DNA of 64,000 nt from assembly GCA_903813345.2 (NCBI GenBank), contig CAIIXF020000007.1, forward strand, positions 14,924,714-14,988,713, given 5' to 3'. Both the position numbers and the translations under genes were made by a program. This document shows positions 29,001-38,994 of this stretch, one piece after another (position 1 is the first letter of the stretch; every line of letters starts with the position of its first letter). The notes under the pieces are model-generated. The model was not told the DNA's origin. It was given only the letters and a program-made list of their open reading frames with translations, and did not search any database. This DNA is from Owenia fusiformis. Taxonomy: Eukaryota > Annelida > Polychaeta > Sabellida > Oweniidae.

Positions 29001-32000
29001 AGAATTTTCAAATTAGTGGATTTAGTTAAGTTTGAATCCCCATTAAAGGTATCAAAGATGTTCTGTTCTACTTGGACAGGGTGTACTATACTAATAACCT
29101 ATGGTACATATGCATTGAACAATTATATCTATCTTGAAATAAAACGATGAAGCACGAAGTACATTAGAAAAACACAAAACAACAAAAATCCTATAAACCT
29201 GATAAGCACTAATCTATAGACCTGATAGAAACAAAATCATTCTTTTGCTTAATTCATGTATCATGCACATCTGAAATGGGGTTATTTTTGTAGATCCTTT
29301 TAGCAGAAAGCTAGTTAAGAGCAGATTTTCTGTTGAGAGAGTGTAACTGGATGCCATTTATCCTGCATGGTCTGTGAAACATACCTGTCTAGCTGTTACT
29401 ACACACTAGAATACATAGGAAGTGATAGATGTACAAGACCCTTGATTCACCTTTGTCAGCTCAATGGTGAGAGAAAACAGAGTTTCCAGGCGGATGTGCC
29501 AAAAAAAACAGCTGTTATCTATATGTACTATGATGACCAAACACATCTCAAGACTACAGTTTTTGCTGTTTACGTCGAACTAAAAAGATTAGAAAAACTA
29601 ATATATTTAGTTCTTTATAATCAGAATGAAATCACAATAAAAGAACTGCTCTACCTAAGTGACTAATATGTCATGATATGACATCTAAAAAAGTCGATAA
29701 AGAACAATTCCTTCATTCATTATGGACTATTTGGAGACAATATTAGCATGGTATGGTGTGGGAAGCACCCATCGATAGATATGTATCGAGAGGATGCATA
29801 GAATTACAAAACGCGTCGTGTTAACATCAGTTTTAGGGTAAGTACTCTATTATCGCCCGCTCCTGGATTTTGAGAAATATTTTTTTCCTGATATATTCTT
29901 CAATTCTTGTTGATTCCTCGATGTTTCTTGAACTTTGTGAAGCGGGGTGGGCGCTTATTAGAGAGTGGGCGGTAATTACAGAGAATACGGTAAGTTTCAC
30001 ATCAATTACTTTTGTTCACAGTTAACGATCTTTGGAGGGACAATTGACATATTTCTCAAAAGGTCGCAAACCTTCCTGGCAAAGACGGCTTAATTCTCTC
30101 AAAATGTATTGATTGTGCCTCCCAGTCCCAACTTTGATGTACATCTCGACAGAACTATTTGTGTGAAAAGTGATCTTCAACAATTCTTAAAATACTGTAT
30201 GATGTGCATATGGTTCATCTATTGACCATAGGTAGAATACCATTTACCCTTAATTCTTCAATGAGGAAATACAGAGGTTTTACTGGACATTCCTGTTTTA
30301 ATTGATATCAACAGAAGCTGGTGTTAAGATAAACATATAGATTATCATTGTAACAGGAGCTGCTAATTCTTCTAGTACTCTGAGAGATTTGTGACAGCAT
30401 TGTGACTAATCAACAGCAGGAAGAAAACTATCAAGAAGATGGAACTTAATGACAAAATAAATGTCAAAATGGGCTTTTGTTTCCATATAATTTCAATGTC
30501 ATTTTCTGTTCTTTTCAATAATTTGATCTTGTTTCATTACAAAAATAGCTTCATCTTCTCTCTTTGAATAAGAGATCATCCTTTGATCTTGAAGTCTTAA
30601 CCAAGAGGCCATTAACAGAAACTTCCTTAAGTTAAGAATTCGTAAAGTCCATTGTTCTCTAACTATGACATCATTATATCCATGGTTACAACAATTGATT
30701 TACGAATTCATAACTTTACAAAGTAGTTCCAGAATTTTATCCTACTCAGAGATTAATAGATATATGATTAGAATAGTTTCTTTTTCAATTTTCACATAAA
30801 TTAGAAAATCAAAACTGAAAAAATATTCTGATCTGGATACACATGCTCATAAACACAATGACATGCCATTGTTGACATCACATTCCTAAGATATATAAAA
30901 ACTTCAGTATTACCAGATGATTTTGTAGTCTATTGCATTGCATATGAATTTCTTGACATAACCTGTTTCTTGTTTGACAATACAAAAGTGCTTGGAGGAA
31001 GACTAGAGGGATCACCACAACACAATACCAGCAAATATCAAACACATATGTCAATGTCTACCCTAAGCCTAAATAATTAGGACATGTGATCCTAGACCAT
31101 ACTTGGTTCATATAACTCACATAAACATATTAAGACAGCTGAGATAACTACTTAGTATATGGATGAAGTAGCAAGAAAATTGGGCCACACATCTCCAGTC
31201 CTAAACAATCTGGACATCCATATGTCACTCACACAGCAACAATACAATCTTGGGTCCACAGAAGGATGAAACTTACTGCAGTTAGTTTCATCCAAAATGG
31301 AAGACAAACTTTGTCTTAAGGACAGCTAGGATGATGCTAGCTGTGACAATAACCTCTTTGCATCCTGAATAGGATAGAGCATAGAATGTGCTATTTCACC
31401 GAAATAAACAATTGTTAGCCATTAGTTCAAATACTCTGCTGAAAATAATTCAAGACATAACCTTCCCTAACTTATTTGATCAAAATCAGTGTGTGACCAG
31501 TGTGGCAAAGTAAATCACTCTTTCAAAGGGTACAAAAAGCAAAAACCGAAACTGGACACACATATATTTTAGTATGGGAAACATACCAATACCCTGAGGT
31601 GTGAATTCATGTTTTACTACTATTATACAGAATCCCTCTTCTGAAGAAACAAAATCAAACTTTAAAAATTGAAAAGGGTATATTAAATATGAAGCCATAT
31701 ATTCCTCCAACATTGTATGCATCATACCGGTATACACATACATGATTGAGCTATCATATTTAGTCCATTATACTACTGAGCATGTCATGAACCATACATG
31801 TATTTACAATACCTGTATTCAAGTACACCTTTCCGCAATCAAGTAAAAGTACACCTGTGACATGATATTGACATAATTGGAGAATGTTTGTCACAATCAA
31901 ATGGCCAATCAAACTGCTAATAGTTTTAGAGCAAAGACAGACAACCGGGTACCTGATTATAGTGAAGAAATAATCTTATTACATTAAATGCCAAACTACA

Positions 32001-34404
32001 GCAATTAGAAACAAAACCATTTCATGAACACCTGTGGATATTATATTGAACCATGAATTTAATATAAAAATAATGGAGAAATAACAGTCTGAGTTAACTT
32101 AATACACCAAGAAGGTACATTATATTTCAATGTTCAATAAATCAAACATTTGGATGTCACTAGCTCTGACCTTATCTGACCTGTGAATTAAATATAAGCA
32201 CAAAAATACATGGAGTCAAAATTATAAATTCAATACAGGCCACAACAGTGGGAAAAATCATTGTAATAACACTCGTTAAAAGTGGTAAAAACATGTTTCT
32301 GGTTTTTCATCTCAGTTATTTTACAAGTGGCTGGTTTTGTAAATATAGATATGTAATAAGGTATGGATGGAAAATGTTTGAAATGAGCATGAAGCATATA
32401 GGTGCTGTTTAAATTAAAGCATACTTTTTACAGTAACTGGTATATATCTTAAATGACCATTGACCAACAACTATGAAAATACCAAATATTACAAATATTT
32501 GACTTCAGGATGAGAGTCAGTATTAATGTTCTAGATATACTTCCGTTATGTACTCAACTATAAGTATTTCACCATTAGTCTACACAACTGTTTCTGGCAG
32601 TCTGACTCAATGCAGAATTTTTTTAAGATGAGCAAAAGCAGTTTGTAACCTTATCTGAACTTGCTGTTCCTTTAGTGGCCTTTATCTGTAGAGTGAGTAA
32701 GATAACAAGAGAGATTAGCCTGTACCTTTAGGTTACATAGATCTCCATTTGGGATGCCTTAGTAACATGCATGTATATTCCAAAGTACCAATTTCTTACT
32801 ACACATGTATAAAAGCAGACTTGCCGAAGATATCTGCCATCTAATACACACTTGAATTATTTTCCAATGGTCTAATTTCAAAATTTGTACATGTATAATA
32901 TTATAGGCTGTTTAGTGTTTAATGCTATCATTGACGTTAATTTGTAAACATAACGGAACCCCATGATCTAATAAATTAATTGTCTCAGATTATTATCCAA
33001 TTATCTGCTAATAAGAGCCTGTTTGCCAGACATATCCTATGTGAATCTAGACACAGAAACAGATGGTTCAAATGGCAATCAGTATGGGAGGAGTGATAAG
33101 AATATATATCAGGATTAAATAGTTCTGTAATAATCTAAATGATCATCCCATTAACTGATTAGATACATTTTCAGTATCCTAAATTTGATAAAATTCAAGA
33201 TTTCAATGGAACCTGTTACTTTGATTAGGTCTGATAATATAAACTCAGGACATATCATCATGAACCTATCAGACTCGGAGACACATCTTTTACTTCTTAA
33301 ACGAAGCCCAAATAACATAGCAGAAAATTGTGATTTTATATAGCCATACAACAACATTATATAAAGAGAAAGAGACTAGTATACTTGAGGAATTAAAGCA
33401 CATGGATTGCTCTCAAGGGATCAATCAAACTCATTCATGATAACCAAAGTTCCATGAAGACAGATAAACTACCTTGGGAGTCTTACTATGTGAATTCTGG
33501 ATCTGGGAATAAATGGTGGCTTTGAATCCTATTTTACATGATCTAGGTTGATTGCTCTCAATACCATATAGGCTAATCTACATTTCACGACCGATTCATG
33601 AAATGAAGACAGAAAAAGCCTGAAAGGTGGTCAATTCTCTTCTATGGTGGACTAACTAGAATATTTGCAAGCCTGCGAATCTAAAATTGGATTTCAAATA
33701 AGCAATTTCGAAGTGTTCAGTTGATTGATCCATGAATTTGGGACCGTATGTGTCTCCCTGGTATTGTCGTTCAGCCTTTTGATCGATTCTTGGGAGAGAT
33801 TGATCTAAGATTGATCTTTGATATTTGGATATGCCAAATAACATTTGGATTAAATGGATGCATGAAACAGACATATACGAGTAGTACTGAGACAGAAAAA
33901 ATCTATGAATGGAATTGAAATGTATTTACATAAATACTTGTCAAAGTTCAAAAAGTGCAAGACACTTTCCAAATTCAAATACACTTGGGGACATAAATAA
34001 ATGACAGGTGGATTTGCTGAAGTGAGGATTTCCCATGTAAAAATAAGAGAATTTACAAGAGGCCATACATCAGTGGATGAGATTATACAAAATGTAAAAT
34101 ATACAAATTTTAAGGGATATATATCTAGACAATATTGGAAATTATGGGCTTTCAGACCACCATAATTAGGAAATGGTGATCGAAAATCGACCTGTCATTT
34201 ATTTTTGTCCCCAACTGTATGTACTTACACATTTCTTTCTGATGAAGACTCGACCACCGTGTGCTGCGCCAAGGAAAATCCAAAATATGATCCTGAGGGT
34301 CCTCTTTTCACTATTGGTAATCTCGGATCCAAGTTAAAAGATAAAATAACAGTAGAAAAACAAAGATTTATTAGGGCTATCGCCCAGCCCTTTTTCACAG
34401 CCAT
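98..34404 (-). CDS. Integrin alpha subunit (no I domain), 3' end off window
   Basis: Type I membrane receptor subunit that pairs with an integrin beta chain and binds extracellular matrix. Nineteen coding exons join in phase with GT/AG borders: 34229-34404, 14112-14239, 13431-13507, 12818-13000, 7891-8050, 7183-7396, 6813-6897, 6367-6508, 5982-6070, 5498-5790, 4883-5078, 4180-4335, 3696-3778, 3112-3268, 1510-1673, 1104-1187, 699-801, 380-502, 98-154. They total 2670 nt, 890 codons; the family is usually about 1000-1100 residues, so the last calf part, membrane span and tail lie beyond the left edge. Seen: FNLD mature N-terminus, VGAPR blade motifs, three DxDxDG-type calcium loops, no I-domain insert between blades 2 and 3. 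Blade 4-5 text (FGYDILPVDLNNDG, GGVIYIY) leans to the laminin-binding subgroup, but this is a weak inference. Confidence 0.93.
1962..2049. mobile_element. 88-bp miniature element, TA flanked, in integrin intron
   Basis: The left end reads AAGGGTGTCTCAAAAACATG and the right end mirrors it (TTTGAGACACCCTG), with TA at 1960-1961 and 2050-2051. It resembles the ends of the elements at 38581-38801 and 48284-48927, which begin CAGGGTGT. No coding capacity. Confidence 0.55.
5498..14239 (-). CDS. Integrin alpha exons 2-10: beta-propeller domain
   Basis: Exons 2-10 (14112-14239, 13431-13507, 12818-13000, 7891-8050, 7183-7396, 6813-6897, 6367-6508, 5982-6070, 5498-5790) encode the seven-bladed ligand-binding head and the start of the thigh. 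Blade landmarks in order are FLVGAPRA, NQWMGVTVRS, CQAGTSAAL, DLLIGIPGPYHW, LAGAPRS, LIVSAPFYH, VAVGAPYEG and LVVGAYES. Calcium-binding loops are DLNNDGKKD near residue 310, DLNYDDFQD near 385 and DMDNNAYPD at 443-451, the usual set for blades 5-7. No I domain interrupts blades 2 and 3. Exon phases all agree across the junctions. Confidence 0.92.
9540..9690. repeat. Dispersed repeat, copy 1
   Basis: Matches 34904-35077 over about 150 bp. It starts GGGTTTCACTAGAATTTCTC and shares the internal block AACAGGCTAAATAAATGAAA and the segment GAAAATCGC; the second copy has a 20-30-bp insertion. The ends (GGGTTTCA and TGAAACCC in copy 2) are weakly inverted, suggesting a small non-autonomous DNA transposon. 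Confidence 0.55.
10132..10149 (-). CDS. Candidate 18-nt integrin alpha cassette microexon
   Basis: Eighteen bases reading SDGTQV in phase 0 are preceded by a long T-rich tract ending in AAAG and followed by the strong donor GTAAGC. Exon 4 ends in phase 0 (LEE) and exon 5 begins in phase 0 (DGDLLIG), so the six residues could be included or skipped without shifting the frame, after residue 188 in a blade 3 loop. Skipping already gives a normal propeller, so inclusion would be optional. Small optional exons in the integrin propeller are known elsewhere (X1/X2 in vertebrate alpha7 and alpha6; a short exon in fly alphaPS2). Only transcript data can confirm it. Confidence 0.45.
11391..11913 (+). 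mobile_element. Palindromic repeat element, copy A
   Basis: A core of 392 bp is bounded by the inverted ends TTTATCCCATAC (11391-11402) and GTATGGGATAAA (11771-11782). Inside it are two near-palindromes built on GGGCAGATATAG and CTATATCTGCCC. A 114-bp hairpin follows at 11800-11913 whose arms read GGTTCAGGATAT and ATATCCTGAACC. A reading frame of 23 residues at 11580-11651 starts MEKNADNLDLFD. Copy B in the opposite orientation is at 19727-20230. Confidence 0.6.
12680..12815. repeat. 41-bp minisatellite abutting exon 4 donor
   Basis: Three tandem units of 41 bp with the shared core AATAATGAGTTGTCATGGTA at 12700, 12741 and 12782. On the minus strand the first unit overlaps the start of the intron: GTATGTCACAATGCCC at the donor aligns with CCATGTCAAAACACCC of later units. 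Confidence 0.75.
15440..16275. repeat. Tandem array, 135/155-bp unit, six copies
   Basis: The marker GTGCCATGCTTA recurs at 15486, 15621, 15756, 15911, 16046 and 16201, giving spacings of 135, 135, 155, 135 and 155 bp. The 20-bp difference is an extra block near TTCAAAATGTCCGCC. Units contain the palindromic motif AAAATGGCGGCCATTTT. Open frames across it exist in both directions because 135 is a multiple of three; I do not regard them as coding. Confidence 0.85.
16570..16622. repeat. ACGG/ACGT microsatellite
   Basis: About 50 bp made of GACGGACG and TACGTACG blocks, followed at 16660 by a run of 12 G. It lies just after the 135/155-bp array, and the text between (AAATATGAATAAAATCGG) echoes the array unit, so both are probably parts of one larger repeat. 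Confidence 0.8.
17898..18281. mobile_element. 384-bp miniature element with about 50-bp inverted ends
   Basis: The left arm AGGGGAGGCATCAAAAGTTC and its continuation (CAATGTCGGAT, ACTAAATAAA) recur inverted at the right end (ATCCGACATTG, GATGCCTCCCCT). No target duplication is clear and no protein is encoded. Confidence 0.7.
19727..20230 (-). mobile_element. Palindromic repeat element, copy B
   Basis: Inverted relative to copy A. The hairpin is at 19727-19840 (114 bp, same length as in copy A) and the core at 19858-20230 has the ends TTTATCCCATAC and GTATGGGATAAA. On the minus strand from 20037 a frame begins MENTDNRDLFD, matching the start of the small frame in copy A although bases between them differ. 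The GGGCAGATATA palindromes are retained. The family is not one I can name. Confidence 0.6.
23594..24195. mobile_element. 602-bp foldback element flanked by TTAA
   Basis: Arms of about 200 bp (23594-23800 and 23997-24195) are inverted copies with moderate divergence; shared blocks include ATATGGTAGCTATAA, TTTAGCAAAACA, GCTGCCATCTTTTAA and GGAAGTGATGTCATC. TTAA occurs at 23590-23593 and 24196-24199, which fits a piggyBac-type target duplication. A 200-bp loop separates the arms. No transposase frame is present. Confidence 0.7.
24955..25123. mobile_element. 169-bp pogo/mariner-type miniature element
   Basis: Begins CAGTAAAACCTGTATAC and ends ACATGTTTTACTG, flanked by TA on both sides (24953-24954, 25124-25125). 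The CAGTAAAACCTG start is like that of pogo/Tigger derivatives. A related fragment beginning CAGTAGAACCTG lies at about 26739. Confidence 0.6.
26902..28695. repeat. A-B-A repeat: identical 466-bp blocks around an 862-bp spacer
   Basis: Block A at 26902-27367 recurs at 28230-28695 with no difference that I could find by reading both copies; offset is 1328 bp. Each A has short inverted ends (GGCCAAAATGCCCTAAT and ATTAGGGCAGTTTTGCC). Spacer B (27368-28229) also has inverted ends (TATTAGTCACATG and CATGTGGCTATTA). The minus-strand frame of 62 codons beginning MVNCDTTPSLCRHK is present in both A copies but resembles nothing I know. Confidence 0.8.
28776..28793 (-). repeat. Poly(T) tract: tail of a retroposed sequence on the minus strand
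   Basis: Read on the minus strand this is a poly(A) run preceded by TGTATTTGTAAAATAAATTC, that is, a polyadenylation signal just before the tail. It looks like the 3' end of a retroposed transcript or LINE; the body extends to the right (toward 29000) but I recognise no protein in it. Confidence 0.5.
33982..34217. mobile_element. Mariner-type miniature element (copy A), next to integrin exon 1 donor
   Basis: A 236-bp element with terminal inverted repeats of about 33 bp (CACTTGGGGACATAAATAAA at the left; the reverse of CAGTTGGGGACAAAAATAAA at the right) flanked by TA on both sides (33980-33981, 34218-34219). TA duplication and a CA-start inverted repeat fit a Tc1/mariner-derived non-autonomous element. 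It carries no coding frame. Its TA lies directly after the ninth intronic base of integrin intron 1. A second copy with the same ends is at 43948-45715. Confidence 0.8.
34229..34404 (-). CDS. Integrin alpha exon 1 (signal peptide and start of propeller)
   Basis: This exon encodes Met, a basic start (MAVKKGW), a hydrophobic signal core to about residue 22, then FNLDPR, the usual mature N-terminus of integrin alpha chains, followed by GSYFGFSLA, the first propeller strand. It ends in GT before the donor GTAAGTACA and joins exon 2 at 14239 to read ERN-VFLVGAPR, the expected blade 1 sequence. The exon is only 58 codons, so it is easily missed; a 69-codon open frame on the opposite strand across it is a shadow. 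The intron after it is 20 kb. Confidence 0.9.
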
Positions 34405-34741
34405 GATGAACTGAACAGTCTCGCAATTACCGAAATCTCGCGAGACTTCTAGAGATTTTGCGTATGAATTTCAAACTATTTCATTTGATTTTTTGGGTTT
34501 AAAACATGAAAAGACAAGTTTTCCATTAACATGAAATATATTTTCAATATAAATTTCCCTCTAGATGTACAAATATGATATAACAATTCACCACTAATAG
34601 GCAGTTAGTTCGTTTTTATTTCTTAGTGGATGTGTAGGAAAAAAGTGTTGTTCGGCTCAAAAAAATTCAGTAAAAATATTTTAAATTTCTCCTTATATCT
34701 ACAGTTTTGTGATTCATCAAAGACTCATGGTTAGCAGTAAG
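34405..34741. promoter_or_regulatory. Divergent promoter between integrin alpha and BLOC1S1
   Basis: The start codons of the two genes face away from each other with 337 bp between them, so they likely share a bidirectional promoter. The interval holds the perfect palindrome TCTCGCGAGA at 34436-34445, 32 bp upstream of the integrin ATG, plus nearby half-site matches (GTCTCGCAATT). This palindrome is a known element of TATA-less, often bidirectional, vertebrate promoters. No clear TATA box is seen on either side. Transcription start sites are not determined here. Confidence 0.6.
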
Positions 34742-37700
34742 ATGTTGTCTCGTATGCTGAAGGATCACCAGGTGAAACAGCACGCAAGGAAGGAAGTCCA
34801 AGGTCAGTCTAGTCATTTTTGATGAAGCTAAAGAAAACAACTGCAACTTGATCATGGAAAATGAGCAAATTTTGTGGTATTCACCATATCTACTTTATAC
34901 CAGCAGGGTCTTCACTAGAATTTCTCACAACAGGCTAAATAAATGAAAATAACAGGCAAAATTAATGGAAATCATGAATTCGATGCGGAAAAGTTGAAAA
35001 GTCCCTAAAAATAACAGGCGATTATGTGAAAACAACCGGTGAAAATCGCCTGTTACCTGCTGTTAATGAAACCCATGACCAGTATGTGATAGGTCCTCTG
35101 ACGCTGTATGTTACATTGTGAAATTGAGCCAAACAATACAGCATGGACTTTCAATGTGCCATGACGACAGTGAAGACATTATCCTTAGCTAATAAGATCT
35201 ACCCTGTCAACCCTCATGCATTAGGCGTGATACGCATTTGTTGGAAAAATTGAAATCACACGTCAATTTTGCGATAACGTTAAAATGTCACACAAGTTAC
35301 GCATTATGTTGATGTTTAAAAAATCTTTTATAAATCGCTGATACGGTTAAAAAAGCGAACGCATTAGGTTCAGACTTTTCACGTGAATTCCGAATATGTC
35401 ACGCATTTGGTTTGAAATATGTGTTTCTTTCGAAAATTTTTGTACCTACCCTTGATTCAGTAATTCTTTGCAATTTGAGATTGCTGAAACTTTTATGACC
35501 TAGAAATGAATTTAGAATCTATTGGGATAAGAAATAGGCCCAGAAATAGGTGTATAACATATGCTACAGTAAAATACCAGCATTTGAAATATAAAAATAG
35601 GGCTAAACCAGATTTTCACACTATATTGAAGATGTTTGTGCCATGACTTCCTTTTAACATCATTACCAATACTTGTAATGCATCACCCATCATCTGAATT
35701 TAGAGTCTAAAGGATGGTCATGTTTTCATCTAGTGTCTCTCTAACTAAATTTTCATGCTGATATGCTGTAGTACTCTACATGTATGCATATCTACTTGTC
35801 AACAATCCTGAATACGATAAAGAATTGGCCCTTTAGGGGTGGTTATCTGTTTTTGATAGTGTAATCCCCTTCTTTATAAGGAAACTCACCCCCTTAGAAT
35901 TAACACTTTACCTGTAAATATATACCTAACATGTCTTTACTTGAACTACTGTATACCTGTATTTACAATGCACATTCTAAATAAATGTTTTTCTTTCAGA
36001 GAAAAGAAGAAAAGAAGCAATAGCTGCAGCCAACACTTTGACACACACGCTTGTAGATCATCTCAATGCTGGGTAGTGTACAAGTTTTATTCTCAACACA
36101 TTAATCACTAATCAGGCATAAATGTTAATGTCATCTGCCTTAAATAAACAAATTATACTTTATGCGGATTCCTCGACATACTACTGTTGGGATCAAGAAT
36201 TCATATGTCATCAAGTAGTAGAAAATGAAATTAAAATTAAAATATGCCAATCTTATAAAATCTTATTAAAAACAAGACTTCAATTCAAGTAGATTTTGAA
36301 GATCATGAAGTTTTGGAAGTTTGTAACAAAGTTTCTATTGACCATTATTATTTAATTATGTTATTACATGGAAATTGAAATGTTTGTGGTACATTTATTC
36401 CAGGGTGGCACAGGCATATGTGAACCAGAAGAAGCTTGACACAGAGACAAAAATATTACAAGCAAATGCAGCTCATTTTGAAAAACAGACTTTACAATGG
36501 TTGAAACTTGTAGAGGACTTCAATACATCATTAAAGGTAAGACAGGAAGGAGTAACACATCAAATAAGTCTGTTCACCCCCTTAATTTTTTTGATTAAGA
36601 AACAACATTGGATTAGTATATATCATCTTAAAGGGAAATTAACTTGTTGATCACACACCAAAATTCAGAGTGATTGGTTAAATTAAAAAAAAATAAGAGC
36701 ACCTTTAGTGATGTCCATATTTCACTTTTTCAATGGTCCATGTGTTTCCCCCCAGCAGGCTGGACAGCCTCAATTCTATGAACATACGATTCCAAAATGC
36801 TCACAAACAGTTGTGTTGCACTTTCAAGGCTCCTAAGAGCTTTCTTTATACACCTGAGCAATGTTTCATGACGTTTATCCTCTGGTTGATTTTTTCAATC
36901 CTTTTCTTCATAATTGCAGTATCAACTTTTCACCTTTTATTAACTATACTGGTAATTTTACTTAGTTTTGACGTAATCAAAGGTCAACTACAATCTTACA
37001 ATAGAAATTGCAATTTTATTAGGTAGAATTTATAATTGATTATTTGAGGGTGATCAGCATTTTCCATACGCTTTAAAATGATATATGGGAAATTATGATA
37101 ACTTTAAAAATAATAAAAAAAAGGGGAAGAACAGACCTATCTGTATAGTCTTGCATCGGGTCCTTGTGACTCACCTCTCTGAAATACCTGGCCTGTATTC
37201 TCCAGGGCAAGTAGATGGGGTGGGGGGGGGGTAGTTCCAGACTTATGAAAGATTAATTATTCCATCATACATGTACTCTTTTTTTAAAGTATCAATTTGT
37301 ATTCTTAACTTATAAGAGGGTTGTAATCATGCATTTTGATTATTGCAATATTTTTGCAATTCACATTTTGCTTTAGTGTTGAAGAAAACAGTACTGCAAA
37401 GATATTAATTATTAACATAGTTTTTTGTATCATCCTCATCTCCCTTTTTGCCCTCATGGAACCAATGACTTGACACCTTAATCTCATTCTTAGCCAGACA
37501 CTCCCAGTTCTTTTATGCCACAATGGACAAAATGCTGTTCCTAATTGTATTGAATATATAATATGTACTTAAGCTAAGGCCTATAATGCCACTAGGCGAT
37601 TGGCAAGCCATTCGATGTAAAGTTGAATATCATGAAATAAATAGTTTATATAAAAAAAAACATGTTATGGTTACTTGAACACATAAAATGCTCTGACCCC

Positions 37701-38994
37701 TGAACAAATGAAAGAACTATCAAAACATATTCATTTATTTTATGTTTTTAGGAGATAGGTGATGTTGAGAACTGGGCCAGGAGCATAGAGACAGACATGA
37801 GAACCATCTCAAGTGCACTAGAATATGCTTATAAAGAAGGTAGATAACACTGCACTACATTATCCTTGTCAAGAGAAATAACTTTAAAAAGGTGCTAAAG
37901 GTCATTGAAATATAACAATTTCATTTAGTTCACTGATATTTAACATGAAATAAGTTTTGAAGAAACTCTTAATTATATCTTGATAAGTGATATAAACTTC
38001 ATAATAGAGAGATTTCGCACATAAGTGAAAGTACAACTTATACGTATACGTATAGTTTAAAGGGTCATGTCGAACTATTATATTCACTGAAATCAATTTT
38101 AAATTGTACTTAATGGAACATAACTATTCCCGATATAGAAAAGCTCCATCAACTAGAGACTGTGAATGCACTGTCATCTGCACGTGTAGATTATGCACAT
38201 TATAATTAAATGCTTGCTTCTGTGTCCTAGTAGTTGTAGTGTATTATAAACACGATCCTTTAAAGTGAGTCATGATCCTTTAAAGCGAGGCATTACATAA
38301 ACAAGTTGATTATTTCAAAGTTTTCATGATCAGTATAAGTTCAATGAACTTACAAAACGGTAAAAATACGTAGATGATAAACGTATACAGTTGGATCTCC
38401 TTATAAAACTTTACTTACATGTGTGTGGAACAATTGACCGCAAGGATTTTTGAAATTAATTGGCTGAGTAGGAACAGTATCCAATCAAATACTTTGACCA
38501 TCAATTTGAAACACCAATCAAACCAGTAGGTTCTAGCAATTCCTGGAAACGATCCATTCAGTAGCTCAACAAATGACATACAGGGTGTTTCATAACGAGC
38601 ATCTCCAAAAAGTCAATTTGAGAAGAGATAGGTCTATAACATATGTACTATATATGAGCCTATTTTATTCTAGACAAACACATTTGGATCAACTAAACAT
38701 GCTACAATTCAAGAAAGTACAAATGGCATCCCTTTGACCTTTATTTATTACAGTCCGAGAAGATCTTTCCTGACGAAAAGCCCACATTATGAAACACCTT
38801 GTACGTTTACCTATAAGTATAAGTATACGTTATAAGTTGTACTTTCACGCCATGCGAAATCTCTCTAATAGGTATACTTTTTTTAATTAGTAGGCTTACT
38901 GTATTGTGTACTGCAGGGTTGTTAAGGATGACTTTATGCATATATTATTTTGATATTATAAATGTTGTTTGTTCCAGAGCAACAAGAAACTTAA
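34742..38994 (+). CDS. BLOC1S1: Biogenesis of lysosome-related organelles complex 1 subunit 1 (GCN5-like 1)
   Basis: Subunit shared by BLOC-1 and BORC, which act in lysosome and lysosome-related-organelle biogenesis and positioning; also implicated in mitochondrial protein acetylation. Exons 34742-34802, 36000-36072, 36404-36536, 37752-37839 and 38978-38994 join in phase to 123 residues, matching the usual length of about 125. The protein starts [13 protein letters not shown], continues through [15 protein letters not shown] and the conserved [12 protein letters not shown], and has [20 protein letters not shown] near the C-terminus, a mostly helical coiled-coil protein without signal or membrane segment. 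All borders are GT/AG. It diverges from the integrin gene and converges on PYM1. The start is the first Met of the conserved N-terminus. Confidence 0.95.
34904..35077. repeat. Dispersed repeat, copy 2, in BLOC1S1 intron 1
   Basis: Same family as 9540-9690. Begins CAGGGTCTTCACTAGAA and ends TTAATGAAACCC, giving short inverted ends; flanking octamers TATACCAG and ATGACCAG agree at six of eight positions, which could be a decayed hAT-type target duplication. Confidence 0.5.
38007..38865. mobile_element. 859-bp element with 50-bp inverted ends, in BLOC1S1 intron 4
   Basis: Both ends read GAGAGATTTCGCA inward, followed by GTGAAAGTACAACTTATA in each arm. TAATA directly flanks both sides (38002-38006, 38866-38870), a 5-bp target duplication. 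It has no coding frame of note. A second miniature element (38581-38801) sits inside it, so the outer one is older. Confidence 0.65.
38581..38801. mobile_element. 221-bp mariner-type miniature element, nested
   Basis: Begins CAGGGTGTTTCATAA and ends TTATGAAACACCTTG, flanked by TA (38579-38580, 38802-38803). Similar terminal text to 48284-48927. Non-coding. Confidence 0.7.

Larger units (their letters stand above)
14240..34228 (-). other. Integrin alpha intron 1 (20 kb), repeat-rich
   Basis: I see no host exon between exon 2 and exon 1. It contains a 135-155-bp tandem array and ACGG/ACGT satellite (15.4-16.6 kb), miniature elements at 17898-18281, 23594-24195, 24955-25123 and 33982-34217, a palindromic repeat at 19727-20230, a repeat block at 26902-28695, and a poly(T) tract at 28776-28793. 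The stretches 14400-15400, 16640-17890, 18290-19690, 20240-23580, 25130-26890 and 28800-33970 hold nothing I can name beyond AT-rich sequence and short dispersed fragments, such as copies of a motif reading GAACACCTCTGTTAG near 14890 and 26757. Confidence 0.7.

Noticed and set aside
34205-34414. Plus-strand frame of 69 codons over the integrin signal-peptide exon.
   Set aside because: The opposite strand gives a splice-ready signal peptide plus FNLD and propeller start that joins the rest of the integrin in phase; the plus frame is its shadow.
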